Shown here one piece after another: positions 1 to 8,430 of a stretch of 64,000 nt of DNA (its first letter is position 1; every line of letters begins with the position of its first letter). The notes under the pieces are model-generated. The model was not told the origin of the DNA and did no database searches. It worked only from the letters and a program-made list of their open reading frames with translations. Where the stretch lies: contig CAWUKV010000004.1 in NCBI GenBank assembly GCA_963923025.1, forward strand, positions 1-64,000, read 5' to 3'. The translations under genes were made by a program, and so were the position numbers. The stretch is from CAWUKV01 sp963923025. GTDB lineage: Bacteria; Cyanobacteriota; Cyanobacteriia; Phormidesmidales; Phormidesmidaceae.

Positions 1-201
1 TTCAATCTCGCACCATCCACTTCCAACCGGATTAATCTTTTGTCAGTCAATCAGGCCATAGCCTCTGAGGTCGAATTAGATACCTCGCAGGCGCTAGAGT
101 AGTGCGTAGAATAGCGTAATAGCGTCGTCAATGTACTCTGGTATCACTCTAAGCAAGGTATCTGATGTATTAGCTTCACGAATACGCTCAAGAAACGTAG
201 C

Positions 202-480
202 TCATCGAAGAGCACGAAAAACAAATAACAAGGCAACTGGTAGCAGCAAGAAAAAAACACCTGGGACAAGCAGCCCTTGCAGAATTAAATAAACTAAAAT
301 AGCGGCATAGGGGAGTAACAGCAAACCCACAATTAACCAGCGGGACTTAGCACTCGCATACTCCGAATAGTCATGGCCAGTATCAATACGGCCACCCTTC
401 AGGCTTTTTCCAAAAGGACCGTCTTTATTTCCAAGTTTGAGCCTCCCTCTACTTTTAGGTATCTCTTTTTTTTTAGACAT
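202..480 (-). CDS. small two-helix membrane protein, hypothetical
   Basis: A 92-residue protein I do not recognise. The first 45 residues are polar and very basic (starting MSKKKEIPKSRGR). Residues about 47-90 are almost wholly hydrophobic with a short break near a glycine-proline, which fits two closely spaced membrane helices and a cytoplasmic basic N-terminus. The ATG start has no clear Shine-Dalgarno sequence. It lies about 310 bp from an IS1-type insertion sequence in AT-rich DNA. The length, the sharp polar/hydrophobic division and the ATG support a real gene, but no family or pathway can be named. Confidence 0.5.
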   Translation of the reverse strand: MSKKKEIPKSRGRLKLGNKDGPFGKSLKGGRIDTGHDYSEYASAKSRWLIVGLLLLPYAAILVYLILQGLLVPGVFFLLLPVALLFVFRALR

Positions 481-791
481 TGGCCTAGAGGGTCAAAACT
501 ATTTTTACAAATGAAGAACTGTCGATATAAATAAGTAGTCAGTCCAAATCAAACCGTGCTCAAAATCGCCAGACGTCTTGAAACTTTCAAGTCAATTAAC
601 CTATGTTCTACACACGCGCCAAGAAGAACTCTAATGAGTAAACCAAAACTCTTAAAATACTGCCTGACTGTAAGTAGCAAGACAAAAAGGAGAGTAGGAA
701 GCGTTCAAATATAGCAAAAGACTCTAAGCAGAAACGAACTTGATTAACTTCGAATTTCCAACAAGTGACCGCTTGAGCGATCCGTTTTTTG
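481..791. other. AT-rich intergenic stretch before the IS element
   Basis: About 310 bases with no credible reading frame, tRNA or strong hairpin. Its last eight bases (784-791, GTTTTTTG) are the left copy of the IS target-site duplication. Nothing else was recognised. Confidence 0.5.
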
Positions 792-798
792 GGTAGCT

Positions 799-1519
799 CT
801 AGTCAGGTAAGGATGCGTTGTAGTGGTGTACGAAATACCAAATCACACCGATGTGATTTTCCAGCTTTTTCGAGAATGAGAGCGTCTTTCGCACCAGCCT
901 TGATACCCTCTGCCGCAGCGTGCAGTTGAACCGCTCAATTCGATTGGTCTGTCCACTATCTTTGCCGACGGCACGATGGCGCTTGCTCGGCAGCACTGTC
1001 TCACAGGCCTCCCAAAAGTCGGTGTAGCAGACCGCACACTGACGATAGACCGAAGGCAAAGACAGCCACAATGCCTTAGCCCCCTGTCGGCTACGGTCAC
1101 CGACATGAACGCCGACAATTTCACGACTCTTGCGGTCAATTGCCAGCCAAATCCACTGCTCGTTGCCCTTGTTGCCAACAAACGACCACATCTCGTCGCA
1201 CTCCAGGATCAAACGTCCTTTTTTTCGCTTTGACGTTCACTTGACGAGGCGTGCCCTCGTACTTTTTATTGACATATTCCTGTAGCCACGACTCGGATAC
1301 CTCGGCAACACGAGCAATACCAGCCAACGGTATCTTCTCTAGCAACAGCTTGTCTATCAAGCGCTTCGTCCCCTCGCTGATGGGCTGATTCTGTGGGTCA
1401 AGGACAAATTGACGTCCACAATTGCGGCATTTGTGGTTTTGCTTGCCGTTATGAATCTTGCCACTTTTGACCACCCAAGTTGATTGGCAAGATGGGCATT
1501 GCAATACATCAGCAGACAT
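799..1519 (-). CDS. IS1-family transposase InsAB' (programmed -1 frameshift)
   Basis: The upstream frame (1136-1519, 127 aa, InsA-like) starts MSADVLQCPSC and has a zinc-ribbon with two C-x2-C pairs (CPSC and CRNC), followed by a helix-turn-helix-like region. The downstream frame (to 799, InsB-like) carries the DDE catalytic part: the CDEMWSFVGNKGNEQW block, then YTDFWEAC and the TNRIERFNCTLRQR block typical of IS1 transposases. The frames overlap in -1 register, and a run of seven A on the coding strand (1219-1225) is the expected slippery site, giving AKK-KGRLILECDEMW in the fusion product. InsA alone usually acts as a repressor, while the fusion catalyses transposition (family knowledge). 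Confidence 0.9.
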
Positions 1520-1530
1520 CAGCAGACATC
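1506..1530. repeat. short tandem repeat at the transposase start
   Basis: The ten-base unit ACATCAGCAG is repeated about two and a half times directly over the first codons and the upstream leader of the transposase frame. On the coding strand this places several ATGTCTGCTG units in a row, only the last of which leads into the long frame. It may be slippage of the element itself. Confidence 0.5.
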
Positions 1531-1654
1531 AGGAAGTCCCCATTGGACGGATAACTATCTGCTACGACGTAGATTTCTTAAAAAGTATCCTTACTTCTGG
1601 AGCACTACCGTTTTTTGATCTCAGACCATACCTAACACACAACAAAACCTGAAA

Positions 1655-1687
1655 GGCGTTAATTCTGTTCTCTCCAGAACTAACGCC
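1655..1687 (-). terminator. 12-bp hairpin downstream of the HU-like gene
   Basis: GGCGTTAATTCT (1655-1666) pairs with AGAACTAACGCC (1676-1687) with one mismatch around a nine-base loop. It lies about 100 bases past the stop of the minus-strand HU-like gene. The following bases on that strand include TTTT but no long U run, so termination is plausible but not certain. It lies outside the IS. Confidence 0.45.
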
Positions 1688-1787
1688 CAACTTTCGGCTG
1701 CGTTAGTCACTTATGCCGGTTGTGTATGTAAACGAAGCTTAGAGGACATCGCCACTAGATAGGACTACGCCTCACAAGCAATCTTTG

Positions 1788-2126
1788 TCAGCTGATAGCC
1801 TCCACTTCTACAGGGCTTTCGGAAGAACTCGAGAAACTGCCCACAAGATCTTGACCAGCGTCCTCCGCATCATTCTGAACATACGACTTAGAAGGACGCA
1901 TTGTAATGACCTGCTTTGCAGGGATGACTTTTTGCCCTTCGGGAGTGTTTACAGTCTTTTCAGCCCGCTCCCTTGATTTTATAGTCAAAATGCTAGAAGC
2001 AAAACCATCTCCTGACATTCCAGACTCAATCAGTTGTTGAAGAACGTAATCAACAATTTTTCGCGTCTTTCCAGACTCTAAGCTAAACTTTTCAGAAACC
2101 TTTTGAACTAGCTCTGGCTTTTTCAT
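1788..2126 (-). CDS. HU/IHF-like DNA-binding protein, divergent
   Basis: A 112-residue protein. The N-terminus (MKKPELVQKVSEKFSL) and the next amphipathic helix match the two opening helices of HU. The region SRERAEKT...NTPEGQK..IPAKQV..RPSK aligns with the HU strand and beta-arm ([21 protein letters not shown].FKPGK), so the DNA-clasping arm is kept. The usual GFGNF core is replaced by GFASSILTI, which is unusual. After about residue 85 there is a Ser/Glu-rich tail not found in normal HU (about 90 aa). The gene stands alone between the IS1 element and an IS5 remnant, close to two sulfotransferases that carry an HU-like C-terminal domain. The fold assignment is made by eye. Confidence 0.65.
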   Translation of the reverse strand: MKKPELVQKVSEKFSLESGKTRKIVDYVLQQLIESGMSGDGFASSILTIKSRERAEKTVNTPEGQKVIPAKQVITMRPSKSYVQNDAEDAGQDLVGSFSSSSESPVEVEAIS

Positions 2127-2441
2127 TTCTATGAACCTTATGAATTCAATTTCATCACTAGCAACAATCTAATCAAGGCTAGCTAATGATAGTAAAATTA
2201 TAACAACCAAAAGAAACAACGTCAACTAAACGGGTCTTATTAGATTCCTTGTCTCTCTACCACCTAATCAACTGACAAAAAAAACTATTCAAAATATTAT
2301 AGCTTTACTATGTATGGAGTTTAGCTATTCCTTCAAACCTACAATATCATCCTCACTAGAAACCTTTTGAGGTTAAAGATTTTGGGCATTACAAAGGAAT
2401 GTTTCTTCAATTAACTAGCCCTATAGAACCCATTTTAGATC
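2127..2441. other. AT-rich leader of the HU-like gene
   Basis: About 315 bases without a supported gene. It must contain the promoter of the minus-strand HU-like gene, but no convincing -35/-10 pair was found. No tRNA or repeat was recognised. Confidence 0.4.
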
Positions 2442-2831
2442 TCAAGAATTGATCGCAATTCGTTTGAGCATTAGCCTGACGAAGCAAAAGTCTATCTGGG
2501 CATTGGCATTGTCCAGCGTTCGCTCAAAGTTCTTCGTCAGGCTCTTACATCTTTACTACCCAAGCGTTAGACCGCCCAATCACCCACATGACAGGTACAG
2601 GCACAAAGCCTATCTTTCCTTTCCCTGCTTTTGGCGGCTTCGGAAACAGATCAAACCTGACTTTGCGCAAATGCTTGGATAGACGGCTTCCAGCTCCGTA
2701 ATCAGCTTGCCCAAATGGTAATCATTGTCTAACAAGATAGTGATCTTTGGAATATTGACGAGTTTAGCTTTGAAATACTCAAGGTGATCAGGTTCTCCGA
2801 AGAGAGCCACCAAAAACTTAGCCCTAACAAT
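2442..2831 (-). pseudogene. remnant of IS5-type transposase, two frameshifts
   Basis: The minus strand preserves, in three successive frames, the C-terminal part of a common cyanobacterial IS5-type transposase. Segment one reads KFLVALFGEPDHLEYFKAKL...IPKITILLDNDYH. After a shift near 2650-2665 it continues FPKPPKAGKGKIGFVPVP and WVIGRSNAWV. After a second shift near 2545-2552 it ends CKSLTKNFERTLDNANAQID then FCFVRLMLKRIA, with a stop at 2442. The WVIERSNAWxERCKSLTKNFERTL block is characteristic of the family, and its catalytic Glu is Gly here. The N-terminal half is missing. This is a dead fragment, showing repeated IS traffic in this region. Confidence 0.82.
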
Positions 2832-2990
2832 CTAGTAGATAATATCTTTAGTATTTGCAGAATCAAAATTTATGACTCTATGTAGGCTAGCTTACTCCCT
2901 AGCATGTTGGATGCGACAAACTTCGATCTGAGCTAAATGCACTGTTTTTTCTGGAAATCTGAATAATAAAAAAAACAATAGCTCTATCAG

Positions 2991-4328
2991 CTAAGAATAT
3001 TCCTTAAAGACTATTTTCTTTCTGTTTACTTGAGCTTCGCTTTTCAAGTTATTTTCCCACTTTTTGCTTTTAATAGAGAAGTATCCTAAGCCAGGCACAT
3101 TAACTGTCCCAGATACTGATGAATCTAGTTCTCCGCTGATTCTATCAAAAATATATTGAACTAGCTCAGCGGCTTTTTTGTCCGACAAAGAATTTTCTTG
3201 TTGTATCTGCCCAAGCTGTGCCTGGCGTACAAGCTTCCTAATACTAATCTCCATAGATGGAGTCCGTCGCTCGAAATCTGTATTAAGACACTTGCTAGAA
3301 AGCTGAGTACGAAGCTGATGAATCAGCTCCGCAACTTTTGCCAAGGATAACGACTCGCTGTCGAGATGGTCAATGGCGAGCTCTTTCGATAACCAATCTA
3401 AAGTTTCTGCATTGAAGGATAGTAAATCATCCTCAGTTGAGATCGCATAATCATCATGCTTAGTCAAGTCTTCTGATAAGGATCTTTCAAGACGCGATTC
3501 CATCCAATCGACATCGTTTCGGCGTTCTTTGAGAATAGGCAAAACAATAGAAGAAGAAAGGCGAAGCTTAGGACCTGGCAGCCCATGAAGCTTTTCGATT
3601 AACCACCTGTTCTCTTTTGTGCTTTTCCCTACCGTAGGAAAGCTATCGCTGTGAAACTTCCGGTATGCATACAAAGCAGCAATTGCGTTTCTAGATAGAC
3701 TTTCATTAACTCGGACAATATCATTGCTTTGAATAGGGATGCCTAGACGAGCGCAAAAATCACTCACAACGCACTGATCCTTTAAAGATTTTGACGAAAA
3801 GCCCCAATATCTGACACTTTTTGCACCAAATACAACCTCAAATTTTTCAAATCGAGATCTATAGTTTGGATAACAAGCAGCTTTATCAAAGAAGTTCAAG
3901 CCGGCTTTAATTCGCTGCTGAAGAGCACTCTCCATATAGCTCTTTGGAGCTCTAATATAGCAAACAACAATAATATCCGAAGTATATTGAGTAATGAATG
4001 CTTTGAGTTCTTCAAGTTCACTCTGCTTTAGTTTTACAATTCCCTCACCAGAAATAATGATTGTATTCGTATCCAATTGCTCAAACTGCCTTTTCAAGCG
4101 AGAACGAACACCAGCTGCTCTAACGATACTTCGACGAGCGGAGCGATTGGCTCCTCTTCGAAGATGGCGAGAGTCTTCTGCGAAAGCAGAATTAATTGCG
4201 CCGCCATGATTTGACGTCCTCAAGAGAGTCGCATAATGAAACTCACTAGACGAAAAATCTTTAAGAGATTCTTGAATGGAAGAACTCCCTGTCTTGTGCA
4301 TACCAATGTGTAAAATACAGCGTTTCAT
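2991..4328 (-). CDS. sulfotransferase with C-terminal HU/IHF-like domain (copy 1)
   Basis: Probable PAPS-dependent sulfotransferase of 445 aa. The ATG at 4328 gives MKRCILHIGMHKTGSSSIQ, which aligns with the start of its upstream paralogue; a GTG at 4373 overlapping the previous stop would add 15 residues. GMHKTGSSSIQ is the 5'-phosphosulfate-binding loop, and CYIRAPKSYMES near residue 120 is the 3'-phosphate-binding segment. The last 80 or so residues (IRKLVRQAQLGQIQ... then a long helix, then SGTVNVPGLGYFSIKSKK) resemble HU: two helices, a strand and the G-hydrophobic-G-x-F turn, with a shortened basic arm. It is a tandem duplicate of the next gene upstream. The acceptor is unknown, but neighbouring glycosyltransferases suggest a glycan. 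The AT-rich composition matches the rest of this end of the locus. Confidence 0.75.
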   Translation of the reverse strand: MKRCILHIGMHKTGSSSIQESLKDFSSSEFHYATLLRTSNHGGAINSAFAEDSRHLRRGANRSARRSIVRAAGVRSRLKRQFEQLDTNTIIISGEGIVKLKQSELEELKAFITQYTSDIIVVCYIRAPKSYMESALQQRIKAGLNFFDKAACYPNYRSRFEKFEVVFGAKSVRYWGFSSKSLKDQCVVSDFCARLGIPIQSNDIVRVNESLSRNAIAALYAYRKFHSDSFPTVGKSTKENRWLIEKLHGLPGPKLRLSSSIVLPILKERRNDVDWMESRLERSLSEDLTKHDDYAISTEDDLLSFNAETLDWLSKELAIDHLDSESLSLAKVAELIHQLRTQLSSKCLNTDFERRTPSMEISIRKLVRQAQLGQIQQENSLSDKKAAELVQYIFDRISGELDSSVSGTVNVPGLGYFSIKSKKWENNLKSEAQVNRKKIVFKEYS

Positions 4329-4369
4329 AAATGAAATCTCAATAAGTACAGCAATTGAGCATCTAAATT

Positions 4370-5719
4370 TCACGGGGTATGAGAATGTGGCGAAAAGCTT
4401 ATCCGTCTCTTTGCTCTAACACTAGTCTGCTTACCCTTCTGCGTTTCCCGCACAGTAAACCTTCCTAAACCGGATATACTAATAGTCCCAGATTCCGTTG
4501 CATCTAGTTCCTGAACAATCTGTTCAAATACACCGAAAACAAGAGTAGTCATATCCTGTTCGAGAGTACTGCTTGTCAGCTTCGGGTTACTTTTCTGAAA
4601 CTGACGGACAATCTGTTTTATATTGATATCGCTATCGTGAAAGGAATTCTCAGATTTCACGTTGGACTTTTCATCTGAGAGTTGAACGCGTAGCTGATGA
4701 ACCCACTTTGCGACTTGTATCGGCTGTATCGAATCGGTGGCTGAATAATCGGCTCCTAGCTCATTTGCTAGCCACGATAGAGTATTAGAGTCTAAAGACA
4801 ACAGATCGCTTTCTGTACTAATGGCAATATCTTCATACTTATCCAATTGCTCCGTTAATGATTCTCCCAGACGAGATTCCATCCACTCGATATCCATTTT
4901 CTGTTTAACCAGAATAGGAGAGACTAGATCAGAAGAAAATCGTAGCTTTGTCCCTGGAAGCTCGTACATCTTCTCGACCAAATGACGGTTCTCCTTCCCA
5001 AATGTCTTTCGCTCGGGAAAATTGTCATAGAACTTTCGGTAAGTAAATAAAGCAGCCGTTGCACCTCTAGATAGTCCTTCGTTAACACGAACAATGTCAT
5101 TATCTCTAATGGGTATACTTAGCCGATTGCAAAAATCTTTGACAACACAACTATCCTCAAAAGACTCTGGAGAAAAACGCCAATATTCAACGTTTTCTTG
5201 CCCAAATACTTTGTCAAATTTCTCAAATCGATCTTGATAATTCGGATAAACTTTTTCTTCCAATGCAAATATGCGCAAATTCCCCTTTACCAACTGTTGA
5301 AAGTTGCTTTCCATAAAACCCTTTGGGGGCCGTATATATGCAACTGCCTGCAATATATCTACGTAGGGTTCAATAAACCGATGCAGACACGAAAGCTCGT
5401 CAACCGTGAGCTGAAAGAGCCCTTCAGCTGATAATATCAGTGTACGTGCCTCAGAAGACTCAAGCTGCTCACGAAGTCGATTAATAGTAGAATTTCCGCG
5501 TTCCTTGAGTTTGTCCAATGTCAGACTTTTAGCACGGCTCCTGAGAAGCTCAAAGCGCTTCTCAGGCGACATAAAGGCATTTAATATAGGTCCTGTCGGA
5601 TTCTCAACACCTAAGTCTACGTAGTGAAAATCAGAACCTAAAGAAGTGCTATACAAAGTAGACTGAATTGATGAACTTCCAGTCTTGTTCATTCCAAAGT
5701 GGACAATGCATCGACGCAT
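4370..5719 (-). CDS. sulfotransferase with C-terminal HU/IHF-like domain (copy 2)
   Basis: A 449-residue paralogue of the following gene. The start is well supported by GAGGAG eight bases before ATG. The phosphosulfate loop is GMNKTGSSSIQ at residues 9-19, and the 3'-phosphate segment is AYIRPPKGFMES. Shared family blocks include NYQDRFEKFDKVFG, SIPIRDNDIVRVNEGLSRG and the DIEWMESRLG motif. Residues about 365-449 form the HU-like part: INIKQIVRQF helix, a long helix ending VFEQIVQELD, then SGTISISGLGRFTVRETQKG and a basic tail (RAKRRISF). In HU the equivalent is [21 protein letters not shown]. The beta-arm tip (NPxTG) is missing. The stop TGA overlaps a possible GTG of the next gene, so translation may be coupled. 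Confidence 0.77.
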   Translation of the reverse strand: MRRCIVHFGMNKTGSSSIQSTLYSTSLGSDFHYVDLGVENPTGPILNAFMSPEKRFELLRSRAKSLTLDKLKERGNSTINRLREQLESSEARTLILSAEGLFQLTVDELSCLHRFIEPYVDILQAVAYIRPPKGFMESNFQQLVKGNLRIFALEEKVYPNYQDRFEKFDKVFGQENVEYWRFSPESFEDSCVVKDFCNRLSIPIRDNDIVRVNEGLSRGATAALFTYRKFYDNFPERKTFGKENRHLVEKMYELPGTKLRFSSDLVSPILVKQKMDIEWMESRLGESLTEQLDKYEDIAISTESDLLSLDSNTLSWLANELGADYSATDSIQPIQVAKWVHQLRVQLSDEKSNVKSENSFHDSDINIKQIVRQFQKSNPKLTSSTLEQDMTTLVFGVFEQIVQELDATESGTISISGLGRFTVRETQKGKQTSVRAKRRISFSPHSHTP

Positions 5720-5903
5720 TATTAATACTCCTCAGATTTATCAACGAAGCGATTACCTTTATAGGCCAAATTCAAAAAGACAATGAGTTATCCTATCCAT
5801 AGTTAGCCAGACTCATCCTTTGCCTACCGTTCAAGGCTATGTAAATAGTAAAACCGTAGACTTTTATAGATATTTGAACCATAGAATGTACAGCCGTAGA
5901 TGA

Positions 5904-6968
5904 TTACGAGTCTTTATCTGAAACTTTCGTCCGGAGTTGTCTAACTTGCCGAGCCAGTATATCAATTCGATCGCTTTGATGCTTAACTAGAAGTAGCAAA
6001 GCTGCATTGAGTTGCTCCTGGGAAATCTCTAAATTCTTCTTTTTAGGTGTATCCGTCGGCATCTTTGGTTGGTCATTCTGAGCAAATAGCTCGTTAACAA
6101 ATGCCCTGTCCTCTGCCGATCTTTCAAATACCTGGTCAATATCGTCTACAGTCGGTAACAGAGAGTTAAAGTCGCTACCTATCGGAGCACGATCTAGCAC
6201 GCCGCCTTTGTGAATTAATTTCTGCAATTCAACGGGCAACACCGGCTCATCAAACTGAGAGTTATAAAGACTCCACAAAGCGAGTGCTACAGAATTAGGC
6301 GTTTCATTGTGACGCCTAACTGTAATCTCCGATGGGTCCAGATTACAAACCGACAGAAAATCTACAACAACGTCCTGACAAGCATCAAAATTTCTGACAT
6401 GAAGCTCTAACCAGTCGTGCTCTAGCCAGAGCTTCAAAGCCTTAGAAAAATTCACATCATTCAATTCGTACCATTCCCTGAAGCTTTTAACAGGACCACG
6501 ATACGTCTTATGTTTAATCCCCCACTGTAAATAGGCCGATCTTGCCCAAGTATCGTGCCGACGCACGTAGGCAATAACTTTTACTTTAGCCCCCATTTCA
6601 TAAATATTTTTCAAAACCGAGCCAATAAAACTGCCATCGCCGAACAACGATTCGTTAGACCAAATAGCCGCTTTAAATCCGTCCGACTTGAGCTGCTTTA
6701 GCGTCGTCAAAAGTGCATCTTTTAGTTGCTGACCTGCGACCTCAGGTTCCAAGGATTTGAACTCTGCCCATCCCCGCATGATCATCCAAGGGTAAACCTT
6801 GGCAGCAGGTGGTGCGTCCTCGAGCATGAGGCCTAAATAGGCTACACCTTGACGCTTTAAAGGCGCAGTTTGATCAGCAAAGGTTTTCTGAATTGATGAC
6901 GTACCTGTCTTACCATTGCCAATATGTACAATCAATTCAAAGCCTGAAAGCGCAGGTTCTACTACCAT
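5904..6968 (-). CDS. sulfotransferase-like protein with C-terminal coiled coil
   Basis: A 354-residue protein using the ATG at 6968; a TTG three codons upstream is less likely. FELIVHIGNGKTGTSSIQ near residues 10-27 is a phosphosulfate-binding loop of the same class as the two downstream sulfotransferases, and KVIAYVRRHDTWARSAYLQW is the 3'-phosphate segment. It lacks the HU-like domain. Instead the last 40 residues (LLVKHQSDRIDILARQVRQL) look like a heptad coiled coil. About 180 bases separate it from the downstream sulfotransferase and about 60 from the upstream GT4 gene, so it may share a transcript. The acceptor cannot be told from the sequence. Confidence 0.7.
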   Translation of the reverse strand: MVVEPALSGFELIVHIGNGKTGTSSIQKTFADQTAPLKRQGVAYLGLMLEDAPPAAKVYPWMIMRGWAEFKSLEPEVAGQQLKDALLTTLKQLKSDGFKAAIWSNESLFGDGSFIGSVLKNIYEMGAKVKVIAYVRRHDTWARSAYLQWGIKHKTYRGPVKSFREWYELNDVNFSKALKLWLEHDWLELHVRNFDACQDVVVDFLSVCNLDPSEITVRRHNETPNSVALALWSLYNSQFDEPVLPVELQKLIHKGGVLDRAPIGSDFNSLLPTVDDIDQVFERSAEDRAFVNELFAQNDQPKMPTDTPKKKNLEISQEQLNAALLLLVKHQSDRIDILARQVRQLRTKVSDKDS

Positions 6969-7031
6969 GACGACCAAGTTAATAAATTAAAATAATTTTA
7001 TATTCAAACATAGCATTTTTGCAGTTTGTTT

Positions 7032-8399
7032 TCAATCGCTTGAGTAGTAGCGGAAAGCCTTTTGAGACAGATTTTCATACATATCAATATGAAGTGAGGC
7101 AGCTTCTTCAATAGATAGTCTGCTACCAATGTTACTGACCAGCGTCTCCCATAGAGATTCATTGGAAACAGCATATTTTATCTTTTCTGCTAAATTAGTG
7201 TGATTTCGTACCCGAAAATGCAGTCCCGTCTTACCGTCTTCAACTTTTTCTGCCATTCCGCCAATATTGCTACAGATAATGGGTCTTTTATGCATAAACA
7301 CCTCTTGAATAACTAGGGGAGAATTCTCCCACCAAGTGGAAGGGACAATCACCCAGTCTACCAGACCTATCAGCTCTGGGATCTCCTCCTGCTTGTAGCG
7401 ACCGTGATAGACAACATTATCCTGGTGCTTGTTTAAAATCTCAGAGAACTTTTTCTCAAACTCGGGAAAACCAGATCCCATACCACCGAAGATTTCTAGC
7501 CTAAAATCATCAAAACCGTGATTGAGCAAATGCTCAACGGCCTTCAATACTAGCAGAACGCCCTTGAAAGGGTTAACCTGGCCGAAGTACCCAAAACGAT
7601 TTCTAGTATCTTCAGTAGAACTCAAACTTCGAAAAGGAGCTTGGGGTTGAAGCCGACGCCCATTTTCTAGTACCGTCATTTTTTCTTTGGGCAGTCCCCA
7701 TTCGACAAATCGATTTGCCAGAAAATGACTAGGAGAAATAAACTTGTCTACTAACTCAAGATGACTCTTGATAAAAAGCTCTCGCATTTTGAAATGTTGA
7801 GGAGTAAACTCTGGGAAGCACCTAGAGCAACGATCAGGAAGAGCATATTCGCACAGCCCACCATTGTGCTTAAACACCATTTGACCAAAGTTATTACACA
7901 TTAAAATATATTCGTGAATGGTGTAGAAAATCTTCGCGTTAGGAAGCGTATTTTTTACAACATGAAGCGCCTCTAGACCAATTCTAAGCGTGTGTTGAAA
8001 GTGAACAATATCAGGCTTTAACTGAGCTAATAAGTCTCTGAGATAAACATATAGCAGATGTGACTGTTGCTGAGACTGGTAGAAGAAATCAAAGGAGCTT
8101 CCCCAAAATAAGATTTCGTTTGAGGCTTTGCCTACTGTCTGAAAGGGAGTGCCAGGCCTCATTTCCCTATTTTCTCCAGCAACGCCAGCTAGGAAAAACG
8201 CATTATATCGTCCTCCAGCATTGATAGCTTTAAACAGATCATATGCGAATATCTCTGCTCCTCCCGGGAAGAAAGAAGGATGGTTGTGAGATATGATCAA
8301 TACCGTCTTTTGGGTCGTACTCGTGTCTTCACCAAAAACGTCCTCTTCTGAGAGTGCTTGACCAGCGCTATCTGTTTTACTAATACCAACCATGTTCAT
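7032..8399 (-). CDS. glycosyltransferase, GT4/GT1-like (GT-B fold)
   Basis: A 455-residue retaining-type glycosyltransferase. The N-terminal Rossmann domain has VLIISHNHPSFFPGGAEIFA, where the PGGAE turn is typical of GT4 enzymes. HFQHTLRIGLEAL and FYTIHEYILMCNNFG, with the nearby CEYALPDRCSRCFP cysteines, match a GT4 subset. The C-terminal domain has NRFGYFGQVNPFKGV and the donor-binding VPSTWWENSPLVIQEVF, containing the E-x7-E motif. A soluble cytoplasmic enzyme is likely, transferring a sugar from a nucleotide donor during surface-glycan assembly. It sits 31 bp after the TPR-GT2 gene and 64 bp before a sulfotransferase, which implies one transcription unit. Two ATGs (codons 1 and 3) are possible starts. 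Confidence 0.88.
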   Translation of the reverse strand: MNMVGISKTDSAGQALSEEDVFGEDTSTTQKTVLIISHNHPSFFPGGAEIFAYDLFKAINAGGRYNAFFLAGVAGENREMRPGTPFQTVGKASNEILFWGSSFDFFYQSQQQSHLLYVYLRDLLAQLKPDIVHFQHTLRIGLEALHVVKNTLPNAKIFYTIHEYILMCNNFGQMVFKHNGGLCEYALPDRCSRCFPEFTPQHFKMRELFIKSHLELVDKFISPSHFLANRFVEWGLPKEKMTVLENGRRLQPQAPFRSLSSTEDTRNRFGYFGQVNPFKGVLLVLKAVEHLLNHGFDDFRLEIFGGMGSGFPEFEKKFSEILNKHQDNVVYHGRYKQEEIPELIGLVDWVIVPSTWWENSPLVIQEVFMHKRPIICSNIGGMAEKVEDGKTGLHFRVRNHTNLAEKIKYAVSNESLWETLVSNIGSRLSIEEAASLHIDMYENLSQKAFRYYSSD

Positions 8400-8430
8400 A
8401 ACTCAACTCACTATCCTTGTTTCTAAAGCA

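Larger units (their letters stand above)
792..1609 (-). mobile_element. complete IS1-family insertion sequence, 818 bp
   Basis: The ends are imperfect inverted repeats of about 25 bp. The left end (792-816) begins GGTAGCTCTAGTCAGG and the right end, read on the minus strand from 1609, begins GGTAGTGCTCCAGAAG; both then share GTAAGGAT. The element is flanked by a perfect 8-bp direct repeat, GTTTTTTG, at 784-791 and 1610-1617. The size, an 8-bp duplication and two overlapping reading frames joined by a -1 frameshift are all typical of the IS1 family. Intact ends, intact frames and an unmutated target duplication suggest a recent, potentially active insertion. Confidence 0.93.

Noticed and set aside
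843..1233. Additional open frames over the IS element on both strands
   Set aside because: They are alternate-frame shadows of the transposase; the motif-bearing frames are joined by the slippery site.
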